DNA of 64,000 nucleotides from Gadus chalcogrammus (GCF_026213295.1 NC_079418.1:6495479-6559478), one strand, 5' to 3'; shown: positions 30,786 to 45,130, numbered from the stretch's first letter. Program-made: numbers and translations. Notes: generated from the sequence alone by a model not told the origin.

Positions 30786-31262
30786 TGTGTTTGAAATCGT
30801 TCCCTATTCACTCACTCACTATTCCCTATATAGTGTTCATGATATAGTGCACTAGTATATAGGGAACGAAAAAACGAAGATTCGGACACTACGCTGAACA
30901 TTTCTAAACGTAATTTGTGTCAGTAAATGCGTTGGGTATTTGTGTGACGCAGACTGACGAATGCGCCCACATCATGTAAACAAACCGGGCACTCATGAGG
31001 AAAGCTTGAGGTTGTATTGAGGTTGAATGTTACATTTCCTTGATCAAGGTTTTGTTTATTAATTTTGTTATTCAGCTTCTTCTTCTCCTCCGGAAAAACA
31101 CGACCGTATTGCATTGTGGTTTACGGGAGTAACATGTAGGGAACATCGTATGTTCACTCAAATTTTGGGTAATTAAAGTCCACTATATAGTGCATGAAAT
31201 TAAACACTGAATATTCAAACCCCACTACAAAATGGTGAGCACCCTATATAGTACACTTTATC
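30786..31262. mobile_element. candidate MITE with CTATATAGTG motifs
   Basis: TTCCCTATATAGTG, ATATAGTGCACTAG and TATAGGGAACG at the left, CCACTATATAGTGCATGA and ACCCTATATAGTACAC at the right: palindrome-rich ends of a short AT-rich element without coding sequence. Exact ends not resolved. Confidence 0.45.
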
Positions 31263-31284
31263 CATGAGAGAGAGAGAGGGAGAG

Positions 31285-31880
31285 GGATATTAATGTCTGA
31301 TATATGATATACATATGTATGTATGATGTATATGATATGTATATATGATATGTATGATACGTGATATATGATATGTATGTATGATATGTATGATCTGTAT
31401 GATCTGTATGATGTATAATGTGATATATGATAAATATGTATGATAAATGACATGCATGATATATGAAATGCATGTATGATATGATGCATGATCTGTATGA
31501 TGTATAATGTGATATATGATATATATGTATGATATATGACATGTATGATATATGATAGGTATGTAAGTATGATATATGATATGTATCTTTGATATGTATG
31601 TATTATATGTATGTATGGTAGATATATGTAAGACATATGATATGTATGTATGATATATGATATGTATGTATGATGTGTGTGAAATATGATATCTATGATA
31701 TATGATATGCATCTATGATATGTATGATATATATATGATATTTATGTATAATATATGATATGTATGTATGATATATTATATGTTTGATAGTATGTATGAT
31801 ATATGATATGTATGATATATATGCATGATATATGATGTGTATAACATATGAAATTTATGTATGATATATGATATAGCAAA
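31285..31880. repeat. AT-rich compound repeat (GATATGTAT / GATATATGATATGTATGTAT)
   Basis: About 600 bp of ATGATAT and GTATGTATG units with a loose period near 16-20 bp. Confidence 0.93.
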
Positions 31881-31954
31881 CAGCTACCTGGATAAAGCAG
31901 GTTTTGTGTAATGCGTATGAAACATGCATCAGAGAACAGCCCTATTAATCAAGC

Positions 31955-32100
<146 letters not shown>

Positions 32101-32224
32101 GGAGAGTCTGCACCACTGGCAGAAATGAGGTCCATCCATATTGTGTGTTATGTTCACGACGGCCGCATGGTTTACAACCCAGTCACGACCCACTATGTAG
32201 TACAGTCACACCAATATGCAGGCG

Positions 32225-32400
32225 CACAGACAAACACACACACACACGCACTCACACACACACCCACGCGCGCAGACACACACATGCATGCGCCCACATA
32301 GAGACATATGCGCACACATGCTGGTGCACAAACACATGCACATACACCCGCACATACACACACACACACACATTGACACCCACATACACCCACATAGGGC
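32225..32400. repeat. CA-rich simple repeat
   Basis: ACAC and ATACACCC units. Confidence 0.9.
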
Positions 32401-32482
32401 TGAGTCTGCAAAGGCAAAAGCTCCGGTTGCCCCTCCCGTCTCCTATTGGTGGAGACTGTGTCATGTGACCCACGCAGCTCAA

Positions 32483-32582
32483 NNNNNNNNNNNNNNNNNN
32501 NNNNNNNNNNNNNNNNNNNNNNNNNNNNNNNNNNNNNNNNNNNNNNNNNNNNNNNNNNNNNNNNNNNNNNNNNNNNNNNNNN
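32483..32582. other. assembly gap (100 N)
   Basis: Exactly 100 N, the usual placeholder for a gap of unknown size. It falls in repeat-rich sequence. The real distance across it is unknown. Confidence 0.99.
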
Positions 32583-32814
32583 ATGTTTTCAATAAACCTT
32601 TCTCAATTTGTAAACCCTTTCTCCTCTGAGACGGAGTCGGAGGAGTCGCCGCAGTTACCTCCGACCTAACGAGTGACCTCTAAGGAAAGGGGGCGGGGCA
32701 CCCGATTAGAGCCCTGACATTGCTGTCAAACATTGACTTCTGATTGGCCGGTTTGTCCTGCATGAGGAGCAGCCCAAGGGCGCAAGAGATCATGAGGAAG
32801 AGGTAGAGGACAGA

Positions 32815-33070
32815 CACACACACCTAAACACAGACACACACAGCATGAAACACAACATATATACACATACAATGACACAAACCATAGAGACACCCACACA
32901 CAAACCACAGAGATACACACACAATGAAACACACACACACACACTATGAATCACACCATATACACACACACACACACACTGAGGAGGCTGCACACACACC
33001 TGCAAGATTCACATACACACTCACACACACACACCATATACACACACACACTATAAACACACACACACAC
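32815..33070. repeat. CA-rich simple repeat
   Basis: Degenerate ACACAC with AACACACACC interruptions. Confidence 0.9.
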
Positions 33071-33293
33071 CCACACTAGCGTAAACCGTAGTGTGTGTAT
33101 AGCCTAAACACTGTAAACTGAGCAGGGAGGCCTGTGTACCCATCAACACCGCGGAGTGCTGTACCAGGACACTCCAAATGGCATGCAAGCTCTCCTGGGC
33201 GGCCCAGGATGTCACATGACTGAGGAGCGATGACGTAACACGTGTGTGAATGAGTGATTGCTCCCGGACTCTCAGTGATTGGGCACAGGGTCT

Positions 33294-33315
33294 CTTTTGT
33301 GTGTGTGTGTGTGTA

Positions 33316-33357
<42 letters not shown>

Positions 33358-33366
33358 TGTGTGTGT

Positions 33367-33427
<61 letters not shown>

Positions 33428-33460
33428 ATGTGCATGCATGTGGTTGCATGTGTGCATGTG
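33294..33460. repeat. (GT)n microsatellite
   Basis: GT repeats with a few GTGG and GTGCAT interruptions. Confidence 0.97.
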
Positions 33461-33559
33461 AAATAGAGTGACAGAGTAAAATATAGCTAAAGATTAAATG
33501 AGACAGCAGCAATAATTGGTCAAACAGCAGCACTGTGCCTCCAACAGACGTGTTCACAG

Positions 33560-33782
33560 CACAGCATACAGAACACATAACGTACAGCACAGGGCCCACT
33601 GCATACAGAATACATAACGTACAGCACAGGGCCCACTGCATACAGAATACATAACGTACAGCACACAGCCCACTGGATACAGAATACATAACATACAGCA
33701 GAGGGCCCACTGCATAGAGAATACATAACGTACAGCACAGGGCCCACTGCATACAGAATACATAAAGTACAGCCCACTGCAA
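33560..33782. repeat. 37-bp minisatellite
   Basis: About six units of ACGTACAGCACAGGGCCC then ACTGCATACAGAATACATA, nearly identical, with the last one shortened. Confidence 0.93.
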
Positions 33783-34130
33783 CAAACTCCCTCCCTTCAC
33801 ACCTCTGACCTGCTTCATTAAAACTCTAATAACTCGTTACCTCCTGTGACACAGACCCATTAGCGTTCCCGCTGTCATCCACAGCAACACAATTATTATT
33901 CATCCACTTATGTTTCTCTGCAAAGAGAGAGACTGTGAGAGAGACAGGGCTTTTATTGTGGAGGAACTGTTTGCACAATGATTTAACAAACCACATCCTT
34001 TCAGGGGGATGAGGGGGGGTCTGAAATTTAATTAGCCGGTGAAACTGCGGTCTCGTTTCGCTTGTTAACTCTGCGAGAGATTAGCGTCGAAGAGCTCAAT
34101 GTCTGGGAACGAGGTCTACACCTACCAGAA
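33783..34130. other. non-repetitive intergenic island
   Basis: About 350 bp of unique-looking sequence with AT-rich blocks (GAAATTTAATTAGCCGG near 34022). No coding blocks. A conserved non-coding element is conceivable, untested. Confidence 0.3.
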
Positions 34131-34604
34131 ACCCAAACACACCTACCAGAAACACACACACCATAAACAAGCACTCACACACAAACACACACACACAAAT
34201 ACACTATAAACACACACAGATACCATGAAACACACACCTACACACACACACACACATACGCGTGGAAAACATTGTTTCGTTGTTTACTTACAATAATAAA
34301 GAAAAGCTGGTGCAAAACAAGGCTATAAACAACACACTCTCACACTCTCTCTCACACACATACACACACACACACACACACTGAGGCGTCTCTCTGAAGC
34401 ACACACATCTGCAAGGGTACATGTCCATTGTCCACACACAAACACACACTAACACATGAGTCGAAGCCTTGGGTGTCTTTTGCATGAGTAATATTTTGCA
34501 TTTAAAGTTTTTTGAAACTCAGCACCTGAAGCAAGACACTGATTGTGAACAACATTGGTCCAACTGTGTCTGTCTGTCACAAACACACACACACACAGAC
34601 CTAC

Positions 34605-34709
<105 letters not shown>

Positions 34710-34964
34710 AGAAATCTTTGTTCCTGGTGCAAACCGAGGCTATAGTCAACACACTCTCACACTCACACACACTCACACAAATGTTCCAAAACGATCAGAG
34801 CTGATTGGGCTTTCCCGTAACCACCAGGGTTTATTGGTGGAGACACAACTCCCCCCCCCCCCTCCGGTTCAGGTGAAAGCGAACATCGTGTCACCTCCGC
34901 CCGTTGCGTTGTTGCCGTCAACATGGAGGTCCTAACTCTGACAGCGGAGTGGTGTTTATACAAC

Positions 34965-35079
34965 CACAACCAGACACACAAAGACAGACACACAACCAAC
35001 CACATGCACAAAGACAGACACACACACACAACCACACACACAAAGACAGACACACACCCAACCACACACACAAAGACAG

Positions 35080-35124
<45 letters not shown>

Positions 35125-35850
35125 GACAGACACACACACAACCACACACATTGCTTTTGCTGGAAGACATCCCCATCAACGTCCTCACACACACATTCAA
35201 ACACGCACACCCACGCGCAAAAAAACACATGCAGACAGACACACAAGCACACACAGCCAGACACACACGCACAACCAACCACACAAAGACAGACACACAC
35301 AACCACACACACAGTGCTGCTTCTGGAAGACATCCTCATCAACATCCTCACATGCACACGCGCACACAGACAGGCACACACACGCACGCACAAACAAACC
35401 ACACAGACAGACACACACACACACCTACACACAGACAGACTTCCACAAACAAACACAACCGCCGAATACACAAACACACACACACAGGCAGCCGCACATG
35501 CACGCACACAACCACACACATACGAACAGACAGACAGTTGGACAGACAGACAGACAGGCAGGCACACGCGCACACACAGAATTGACAAATACACATCGGA
35601 CACACACACAGACAGATACGCCCCTGCACATGCACGCACACAACCACACACACACACACACACTCACACGAATGTACATGGACAAACAAACCGACAGACG
35701 GACGGACACATACCCAAGCACACACAGACAAACAGACAGACAGGCAGACACACCCACAGAAAGACACACAAACAGAAAGACACACATACAGAAAGATACA
35801 CATGCAAAACCACACACCCACTCCCCCCCACACACACACGCACTCCATGA
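34965..35850. repeat. long compound CA/CAGA/ACAAAGACAG repeat
   Basis: Nearly 900 bp of ACACAAAGACAGACACAC, CAACCACACAC and CAGACAGA units. It includes two copies of a CTG(C/G)AAGACATCC..ATCAACATCCTCACA insert at about 35158 and 35327, showing segmental duplication inside the array. Confidence 0.95.
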
Positions 35851-36154
35851 GAAGCTGCCTCACTGCAGAGCCACTGGTCTCAAAGTCTTGCGGTGAGATT
35901 GCTTATCGGGGCCCGTGATCGACTCCGACTCCCTGGGATATTGGACGTAAACAAAGCTCCAATACGCTCATCCTTGGAAACATATGCCCCCCCTGTGCAT
36001 CCGCGAGGAGCCGATGAGAGGCTAGGAGGGGCTTAGCGCTTAGCGCTTAGTGCTTAGCCAATAGCCATTAGCTGCGAGAACATCCCGTTTTATTAAAAAG
36101 TAACTGGTCACAGCCTCCTCCACATTCCCCCTCTCCGCTCCCCAGCACACTGAC

Positions 36155-36850
36155 GCATCCTCTGGCCCCGGAGCTAGCTGAGCGTCCTCTGGCCCCGGAG
36201 CTAGCTGAGCGTCCTCTGGCCCCGGAGCTAGCTGAGCTTCCTCTGGCCCCGGAGCTAGCTGAGCGTCCTCTGGCCCGGGAGATAGCTGAGCGTCCTCTGG
36301 CCCCGGAGCTAGCTGAGCGTCCTCTGGACCCGGAGCTAGCTGAGCGTCCTCTGGCCCCGGAGCTAGCTGAGCGTCCTCTGGCCCCGGAGCTAGCTGAGTG
36401 TCTTCTGGCCCCGGAGCTAGCTGAGCGTCCTCTGGCCCCGGAGCTAGCTGAGCGTCCTCTGGCCCCGGAGCTAGCTGACCGTCCTCTGGCCCCGGAGCTA
36501 GCTGAGCGTCCTCTGGCCCCGGAGCTAGCTGACCGTCCTCTGGCCCCGGAGCTAGCTGAGCGTCCTCTGGCCTCGGAGCTAGCTGAGCGTCCTCTGGCCC
36601 CGGAGCTAGCTGACCGTCCTCTGGCCCCGGAGCTAGCTGAGCGTCCTCTGGCCCCGGAGCTAGCTGAGCGTCCTCTGGCCCCGGAGCTAGCTGACCGTCC
36701 TCTGGCCCCGGAGCTAGCTGAGCGTCCTCTGGCCCCGGAGCTAGCTGAACTTCTTCTTGCCCCGGGGCTAGCTGAGCGTCCTCCGGCCCCTCTGGCCCCT
36801 CTGGCCCCGGAGCTAGTTCAGCATTCTCTGGCCCCGGAGCTAGCTGAGGG
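36155..36850. repeat. 27-bp minisatellite, about 26 copies
   Basis: Unit AGCGTCCTCTGGCCCCGG plus AGCTAGCTG, highly homogeneous. 27 is a multiple of three, and the + frame reads ERPLAPELA repeatedly without a stop for about 700 bp, but it has no ATG, no flanking splice sites and no family resemblance. The unit holds the palindrome GAGCTAGCTC/GAGCTAGCTG. Confidence 0.97.
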
Positions 36851-37452
36851 CTGCGATAGCTTATCTTAGCATGCTATGCTAGCCCCGGAGCTTTGTCCCA
36901 ACGGAGAACACAGGTTTAATAGAGTCGAAATGTAGTATATTAGTATTTTTTTACTTTTTATTTATATTTTCTAAGTCTCCCCTGCAGTATTCCACAGTAC
37001 CCCTAGGGGCCCGCGGACCCCAATTTGAGAACCACTGTGCCAGGGGAATGGGGGGAATGGAGGGGGGGGGGGCTGCCACCACCCACATGATAAGGGTTTT
37101 AATAAACAACGTGAAATCGGATTAATTAACCTCTGTAAAAATGCCCTGTGAGCATGAAAGTGTGTTACTATCTTTTTGTGTGTCCATGTACCATGTACAT
37201 GTACGTCTCTGCGTGTGTGTGTGTGTGTACATCTGTGTGTGTGACGGCTCTATGGCCCTCGTTTGTCTTAATGCCTAATGCCTTTGTTTTTCCTAATGCT
37301 GTGGTCTGTTTGGTTGTGCTCGTATTCAGTCTGTTTTTGATTTGCAAAGGTTTTGTTAATCATTTGTTCTGTGAATCCGAATAAACCATTATTTGTTCAT
37401 GGTGAACCATACTCTGCGTTAATCTCATTTGTGTTTCATCCTTTCGGGCTGT

Positions 37453-37720
<268 letters not shown>

Positions 37721-37849
37721 AATTTAATCCTCTTCATGATAGCGGTATCTCCGTCTTCAAGACGACCTTCAGAAAAGAAGTTAGGACGAGGCCTTGATGC
37801 TGAAATACTGAAATGTGACCGGCTTGCGTTGTACTCAAATCTTGAACAC

Positions 37850-38160
37850 TTGACGTCAAGGGAGATATTTGTATGTTGTATGTCCTGGCACTAAATGTGC
37901 ACACTTATTGTATGTTGTACGTCCTAGCACATAAAAATAAAAATTGTACTTAGCATTGTGTAGCATTTTATCCTAGCTATCTCTGTTGTGTATGGGGAAT
38001 GGGTTAACATAGTGTTGGTTAGTGCTTGACACTTGGTTCTATGAACATCCTTACTGTACTGACAGCGATATATTGTTGTTTCTCTTTCTTCTTACAAATT
38101 AACTTATCGTAAGTCGCTTTGGATAGAAGCGTCTGATAAATGCCCTGAATGTAAAATGAA
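37850..38160 (+). repeat. SINE family B, best copy
   Basis: Head TGTATGTTGTATGTCCTGGCA, middle GGGGAATGGGTTAACATAG and AGTGCTTGACACTTGGTTCT, tail GTAAGTCGCTTTGGATAGAA then GCGTCTGATAAATGCCCTGA. The tail is the widespread fish SINE 3' end, also seen at the end of family A copies. Confidence 0.75.
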
Positions 38161-38514
38161 AGGTGCGCACATTGAACTTTGACGCTGGGTGTCAGAGAAC
38201 ACAACATCCCAGCTCCAAACCAGAGCTTTAAACTGGGATTGTTGGGCAGGCTTCACTGGTTTTTAGTGGGATTGCCGGGATGTGGTGGTACTGGTTTCCA
38301 TCGGTCAGGATTAGACAGGAATGGTGCGGAAGTCGAACCGGCTTTGTTCTCCTCGCTGACCTTGGGATGGTATTTAAAGGTCAGTGTGTGTGCAGGGAAT
38401 CCAACCCTGCCGACGTGCCTTTGAGCTCAGCGCTGGGCCAGCTGTCACCAGACACACACGAGAGAAGCAGGAGCACAAGAACACCGGGTTGTGATATGAT
38501 ACACTCACCAAATT

Positions 38515-38753
38515 CACATGCACACACACATGTATAAGGACACAAAAGACATAGAAACACACACACACACACACACATTTAAATGAAGATACACACACAC
38601 ACACGCACGCAAACACACACGTACATTTAAAAACACACACACACACACACACACATGAACATGTACACACAACACACACATGTACATGGAAACACACACA
38701 TATAGATGGACACACAACAAGATCAAAACACACATTCATTGACACACACACAT

Positions 38754-38807
<54 letters not shown>

Positions 38808-38825
38808 ACACACATACACACACAC
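38515..38825. repeat. (AC)n-rich simple repeat
   Basis: CA-rich with ACATGTAC interruptions; pure AC at about 38757-38800. Confidence 0.95.
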
Positions 38826-39165
38826 TGTGTTAATCGATACCACAGGGGAATCTTAAAGTGCGGACACAAGGCGCGGCCAAAACCAAAACAGGCATCCAGT
38901 CAAACACCAGACCCCAAAAATCACTCTGACTGACTGGGTCTCCCACGTCGTAAACCTGCCCGCAGTAACACACTCAACACACTCAACATACCCACACACC
39001 AACACACTCAACACACCCACACACCCACACACTCCTCAGGCAAAAATAGCCCTGCACTGTACGCTCCTAAGAATGTGTGTGTGCGTGTCTAAAAGTGTGT
39101 GCACGTGTCTCCAAAAGTCTGTGTCTCCCATCCTCCCTTGCAACCCATATTTGAAAACACCAGAG

Positions 39166-39575
<410 letters not shown>

Positions 39576-40009
39576 GCCTAAACGTATACGCATGTCTCTA
39601 AAAGTGTGTGTCTACCATCTTCCCTTGCAACCCACATTCGAAAAGCACACAAATAGAAAGACGCACACTCCGCAAATAGCCTAGCCTAGCGTAGTGTAGC
39701 GACCGTTGCTGTCCGGCCGGTGCAGGCATTAGCTAGCTAGCTGCACAGCTAGCTAGGCTACAGGCTGTCAGCAGGGGTATCGGGTCCTGTCAGCCCCCCC
39801 TCCTCAAGGCAACGTTGAGGATTTACGGGGAACTTGTCCCTTTCCCTGATACGCACTGATACGCAAGTTTGAGTCCCAAACCTTGATATCTTGTGCGTCA
39901 AATTACGCACAACTCCAGATAGAAGAGAGACACAACAACACCGTCAGACCTCTTCGATGCCGATCTGTTTGGTTTCCCTTTATCGCCGAAGCATGCGCTC
40001 TGACAGGGA

Positions 40010-40245
40010 CCGGGCGGAATGTGGCTCAGGAGATAGAGGCAGGTCGGCTGGTAACCGTTCGATCCCCGGCTCCTCCAAGTTTTGAGGTATCCCTGAGCGA
40101 GACGCCTCACCCAGACTGCTCCTGACCAGCTGTCTGTTGCCTTGAGGGGTCGACTCCGCCGTCGGTGTGTGAATGTGTGAATGGGTGAATGAATGGATGA
40201 ATGTGTGGCAACTATTGAATTCTAGATAATTTGTTTCAAGTTAGT
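40010..40245 (+). repeat. tRNA-derived SINE family A, with pol III-like boxes
   Basis: Head GTGGCTCAGGAGATAGAGGC (box A-like) and CGTTCGATCCCCGGCTCC (box B-like), followed by GAGGTATCCCTGAGCGAGAC, CCTTGAGGGGTCGACTCCG and a GTGAATGGGTGAATGAATG tail. Transcription by pol III is inferred from the boxes. Confidence 0.72.
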
Positions 40246-40749
40246 TTATTGCTCGGGTGTGTTTGCAGGTGTCAATTTGGTATGACTTTTGCTCTTCCAG
40301 AAAATCTGTAAATTAGTAATTAAAAAAAATGTCAGGACCTCACTCGCTTCTACACCCTGGCTTTCACCAGTCCGTCTCTTAAATCAACGAAGTTTCTGGC
40401 AACCGACTGCAACGTGTGTGCTGGTGAGTTCAGGTCTCCACTGAGCGCACTCCCTCTCCCTCCCCTTCTCCAGTTCATACATCCCTCCACAACGTTTCTA
40501 CTATTGACCAGATCAACAAAAGAGCTGAACAATATGCCAAAGGCTGGCGATAAACTCCAGCCAGCGATAAACCCTGACAGTTTATCTGGGCTGTTTGAAC
40601 AGCTCCGTGCCTCGCTGGGCCGCGGAGGACGATAGGGCACGCGGATTCTGAGACACTGGAGAAACCGTTTCCTAGTCCGACGTGGAGCTAACACTGAGGC
40701 TAAAGCTACGGCTCTGAGGAAGACATACCGACATCTTACACTGGCTAGC

Positions 40750-41175
40750 TTTGTTGAATATACACACACGTATACATGGACACACACACACAAACACATG
40801 TTCATGGACACACACACACACACACGTGTACATGGACACAAACACACACACTTACATGGACACACAGACACTCATGCACACGCACATCCGCACATGGACA
40901 CACCACACACACACACACACGTACATTGACACACACAGACACACGCAAACACATGTTCATGGACACACACACACACACACACACACACGCATACATGGAA
41001 CCACACACACACACGCACATGAACATGGACACACAAACACACATACGCACGTGTACACACACACACAGACACGTTCATGCACACACACAAACAAACACAC
41101 GCACATGGACACGCACACACACACACACACACAGATGCACACACACGCACACAGACACACACATACACACACTTT
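40750..41175. repeat. CA-rich compound repeat with ACATGGACAC units
   Basis: ACACACAC interrupted by TACATGGACAC and TTCATGGACAC at irregular spacing. Confidence 0.93.
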
Positions 41176-41220
41176 GCGTATCAGTAAAGGGACACAAAAT
41201 GAGTTGTTGTGTTGTTGGTA

Positions 41221-41348
41221 TTACAGGGTCGAGGGGGGGGGGTACTTCCTGTCTACGTCGTCCCCGGTAACGGGCGTGGTCAGAGTGTCGCTCTGCATGG
41301 TGGGGGTGGAAAGATCCGGGGTTAATGATCCGTTGACGTTGCGGTGCC
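41221..41348 (-). CDS. candidate terminal exon of unidentified minus-strand gene
   Basis: On the minus strand, TCTATTTTGGTCTTCAG (good acceptor) leads into a 41-codon frame HRNVNGSLTPDLSTPTMQSD then TLTTPVTGDDVDRKYPPPST-L and TAA. The peptide is hydrophilic and non-repetitive, like the cytoplasmic end of a membrane protein, and ends in a PDZ-ligand-like S-T-L. Not recognised. It sits between AC repeats and could be chance. Confidence 0.3.
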
Positions 41349-41359
41349 CTGAAGACCAA

Positions 41360-41663
<304 letters not shown>

Positions 41664-42085
41664 AGAATTCCGCTCTCTTATTTGAGGAGCTGTGTTGTTC
41701 CCCGGAGAAGCCCACTTTGTGGTGGTCTGAAGGCCACTAGTGGGACATTGGTGGTGGTGGGGGGGTTACTGGTGTGGTACTGTACCATAGTGTCTACTCG
41801 GAGCACTGGGTCGTACAGCGTTCAAACCCAAACAAAACGACAACAGCAGCGTTGACAACAACATCAACGAGAACATAGAACACCCAACGTGTGAGGATGT
41901 GAGAGGTGTAACATTCAATAAACCCACCCACATATTCACCGAATCATACACCCATTCAGCCATTAACACACCCATACACATATTCACCCATTCATACACC
42001 CATTCACCCATACACACACCCATATTCACCCATACTCACACAAATATACATACACACATGTTCATGGACATACACACACGTACAT

Positions 42086-42127
<42 letters not shown>

Positions 42128-42197
42128 TCTCTCCCTCAAATATTTCTGTGGCTGTTTTAATAAAGTGTGTCCTGATGGTTTAAATGTGCCTGAGTCT

Positions 42198-42290
42198 CCC
42201 TCAACTCAATTCAATTCAAAAAAGCCTTACTGGCATGAGCAACAAACATTTACATTGCCAAAGCAGGTGAGCAATAAAGAGGTCTCTCTC
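42198..42290 (+). repeat. 3' end of a fish interspersed repeat
   Basis: CAATTCAATTCAAAAAAGCC, TTACTGGCATGAGCAACAAA and CATTGCCAAAGCAG form a common teleost repeat terminus. A (CT)n block follows at 42280-42420. Confidence 0.5.
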
Positions 42291-42367
42291 GCTCTGTCTC
42301 TCTCGCTCTGTCTCTCTCGCTCTCTCTCGCTCTCTCTCGCTCTGTGTCTCTGTCTCTCTGTCTCTGA

Positions 42368-42422
<55 letters not shown>

Positions 42423-42764
42423 GTTTGCTGTTGATCGTCGGCCTCGAAATCGCCGTGAATAAATATCTCAATAAATAAACGTAAACCCGAGCAGGCAGGA
42501 GTCATAAAGGGTCTGCTATCATCACAGGACAGAGGGCAGTAAAGTATACACCGTAACGCCGTCAGACAATCCATTCCTCTTCCGTCAGTATAATTAAACA
42601 CACACTCACGTCTGAGGCTAGGCTACGACGACACCGGCTCCCCCTGTCACCAACATCAACTTACAACCCCACCCAAGGGAGTCAGAGCTCACCTTGACTC
42701 TGCATAGCGTCCACCCTCACCCTCCATCACCCCTTCTCCTCCCTGACTCTCCTGAAAACACACC

Positions 42765-42995
42765 TCCTATGCACTTATTGTGTGTTTGTATGTCCTTGCA
42801 CTTGATGCAGACACGTATTGTATGTTTGTACGTCCTGGCACTTCAAAACAGTACTTAGAATGGTGTAGTGTAGCTCTCTCTGTTGTATACGGGGAATGGG
42901 TTAACCTATTGATTGTTAGTGCTTGGCACTTGGTTATATGAACATCCTTAATGTACCTACAGAGATATATTGTTGTTTCACTTTCTTCTTCTTCT
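42765..42995 (+). repeat. SINE family B, partial
   Basis: TGTATGTTTGTACGTCCTGG, GTATACGGGGAATGGGTTAA and ATATATTGTTGTTTCACTT match the copy at 37850. It ends before the tail. Confidence 0.7.
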
Positions 42996-43419
42996 TCGGA
43001 CAAATGGAGTTAATGTGGTGCTTTGGGTCTCCTCCCACATCAAAGGTCAGGAGGTCAATGAGAATGACCTCTTGTTTCCTGGTTAATGATTGCTGATCGA
43101 TCGTAAAATGATTTGTTATTAAGGGGAGAGACATTGTGGTGTTGGAACCCTGTCTTTCTCCTGCAATACCTTGCAAAAGCTCCCATGATGCATTCTGATG
43201 GGGGAAGGCTGTCTTTGAATCAATGTGTAACATGCCACAGGAATGGGGTGTGACTAATGGGGTAGCTTCTACTCTAACCCCCCCCCCCTGAAGTGAGAGT
43301 AGAGTCAGTCATGGCTCGGCTGTCGGATCCCTAGACCACAGTCAGCTCATTGTGTGGGTAATTTAAAGGTCTCAAATCAAAACAAACAGCTGCAACATCA
43401 TTTATGTGTGTATCGCGAG

Positions 43420-43835
43420 GGAGGCTCAGTGCAGGAGGTAGAGCGAGTTGGCCGGTAACCTGAATGTTGCTAGTTGGATCCCGGCTCCTCCTAGCTGAGC
43501 GTCGAGGTGTCCCTGAGCGAGTCGCCTCACCCTGACTGCTCCTGACCAGCTGGCTGTCGCCCTGAGGGGTCGACTTCGCTGTCGGTGGGTGAATGGGTGA
43601 ATGTGCGCGTGAATGTGTGTATGAATAGATGAATGTCTGTGTGAATATGTGTTTGAATATTTGAATGGGTGCATAAATATGTGAATGTGTGTGTTGATGT
43701 GTGTGTTGATGGGTGTGTGAATGGGTGAATGTGTGTGAATATTTGAATGGGTGACTGAGTGTCGGTGAATGTATATGTCTATGGGTCGATGTGTGTATGA
43801 ATGTGTGAATGGGTGTTAGCTCGTGACAGGGGGCC
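43420..43835 (+). repeat. tRNA-derived SINE family A with expanded tail
   Basis: GAGGCTCAGTGCAGGAGGTAG, GTTGCTAGTTGGATCCCGGC, GAGGTGTCCCTGAGCGAGTC and CCTGAGGGGTCGACTTCGC, then about 250 bp of GTGAATGGGTGAATGTGTG repeats: a SINE whose tail has become a minisatellite. Confidence 0.72.
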
Positions 43836-44039
43836 AGAACTCCGGGGCCCTCGCCGTCGTAACGAGAGAACTTTACCCACATTAACATACAACTCTCCCT
43901 ACCTTAACGCGACCAGATTACCACACATGGCGAAACCTGCAATTTAAAGAGCAGAGCTCCTCTTCCTCTGAAAACAGTGATTACCCCGACGCCATAACAG
44001 TGATTTGGCTCTGCTCATCAGGAGACACACACTACCATA

Positions 44040-44525
<486 letters not shown>

Positions 44526-44760
44526 GGTGTGTGTGTCCAGAGCGATCAGCGACATCACCTGTACTACGTCCAAATCGCATGAAGCGGGTACGTTCACGTG
44601 AACGTGCTTCTATAAGGGGCAGCTGCGGTTACGCGCAACGAGTAAAAAAAGGGAAAATCATGCGATTTGGAACGCGGACACGGTGCATTTTTAAACTACC
44701 ACACGGTCCGCGCGTGAATGGGGGGGTGGGGTAGCGTGTTCACGTGAGGCTCCCGGTATG

Positions 44761-44898
<138 letters not shown>

Positions 44899-44919
44899 AC
44901 AGACAGAGACGTCTCCACT

Positions 44920-45130
44920 CCAGTCGTTACGCACGGCTAGGGGAAAGGGGGCGTTGCCAAAGCGGCCAGTTGCCGTGACGCGTCGGCGCCCTGCTCTCTT
45001 CCTATTGGACGACGACTGTCCTCCCCCTCCCCCCCCCCCCCCCCCCCTTGTAGGTAACTTCTCGGGAGTTTCCGGGCGGAGTCGCGAGAGCAGAAGGGGA
45101 TATATTGGCTCGCCCTCCCCTCAGCGCAGA
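44920..45130 (+). promoter_or_regulatory. atp1b1: probable atp1b1 promoter in CpG-rich region
   Basis: GC- and CpG-rich sequence begins here and extends through exon 1. Two inverted CCAAT motifs (CCTATTGGAC at 45001 and TATATTGGCT at 45101) and a weak TATA-like GATATATT at 45099 precede the start codon by 150-250 bp. Start site not determinable by eye. Confidence 0.45.

Noticed and set aside
32726..32815. Minus-strand signal-peptide-like stretch (LYLFLMISCALGLLLMQ)
   Set aside because: Its acceptor lies in a GT repeat and the frame stops within 50 codons; no homologue recognised.
36155..36850. CRISPR array
   Set aside because: The repeat is a head-to-tail 27-bp minisatellite without spacers, in a vertebrate genome.
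36155..36850. A secreted or repetitive-protein gene encoded by ERPLAPELA repeats
   Set aside because: No start codon, no exon borders, several frames equally open.
40010..40085. A functional tRNA gene
   Set aside because: Box A/B-like motifs are present, but the sequence does not fold into a cloverleaf by eye and continues into a SINE body seen at four other places.
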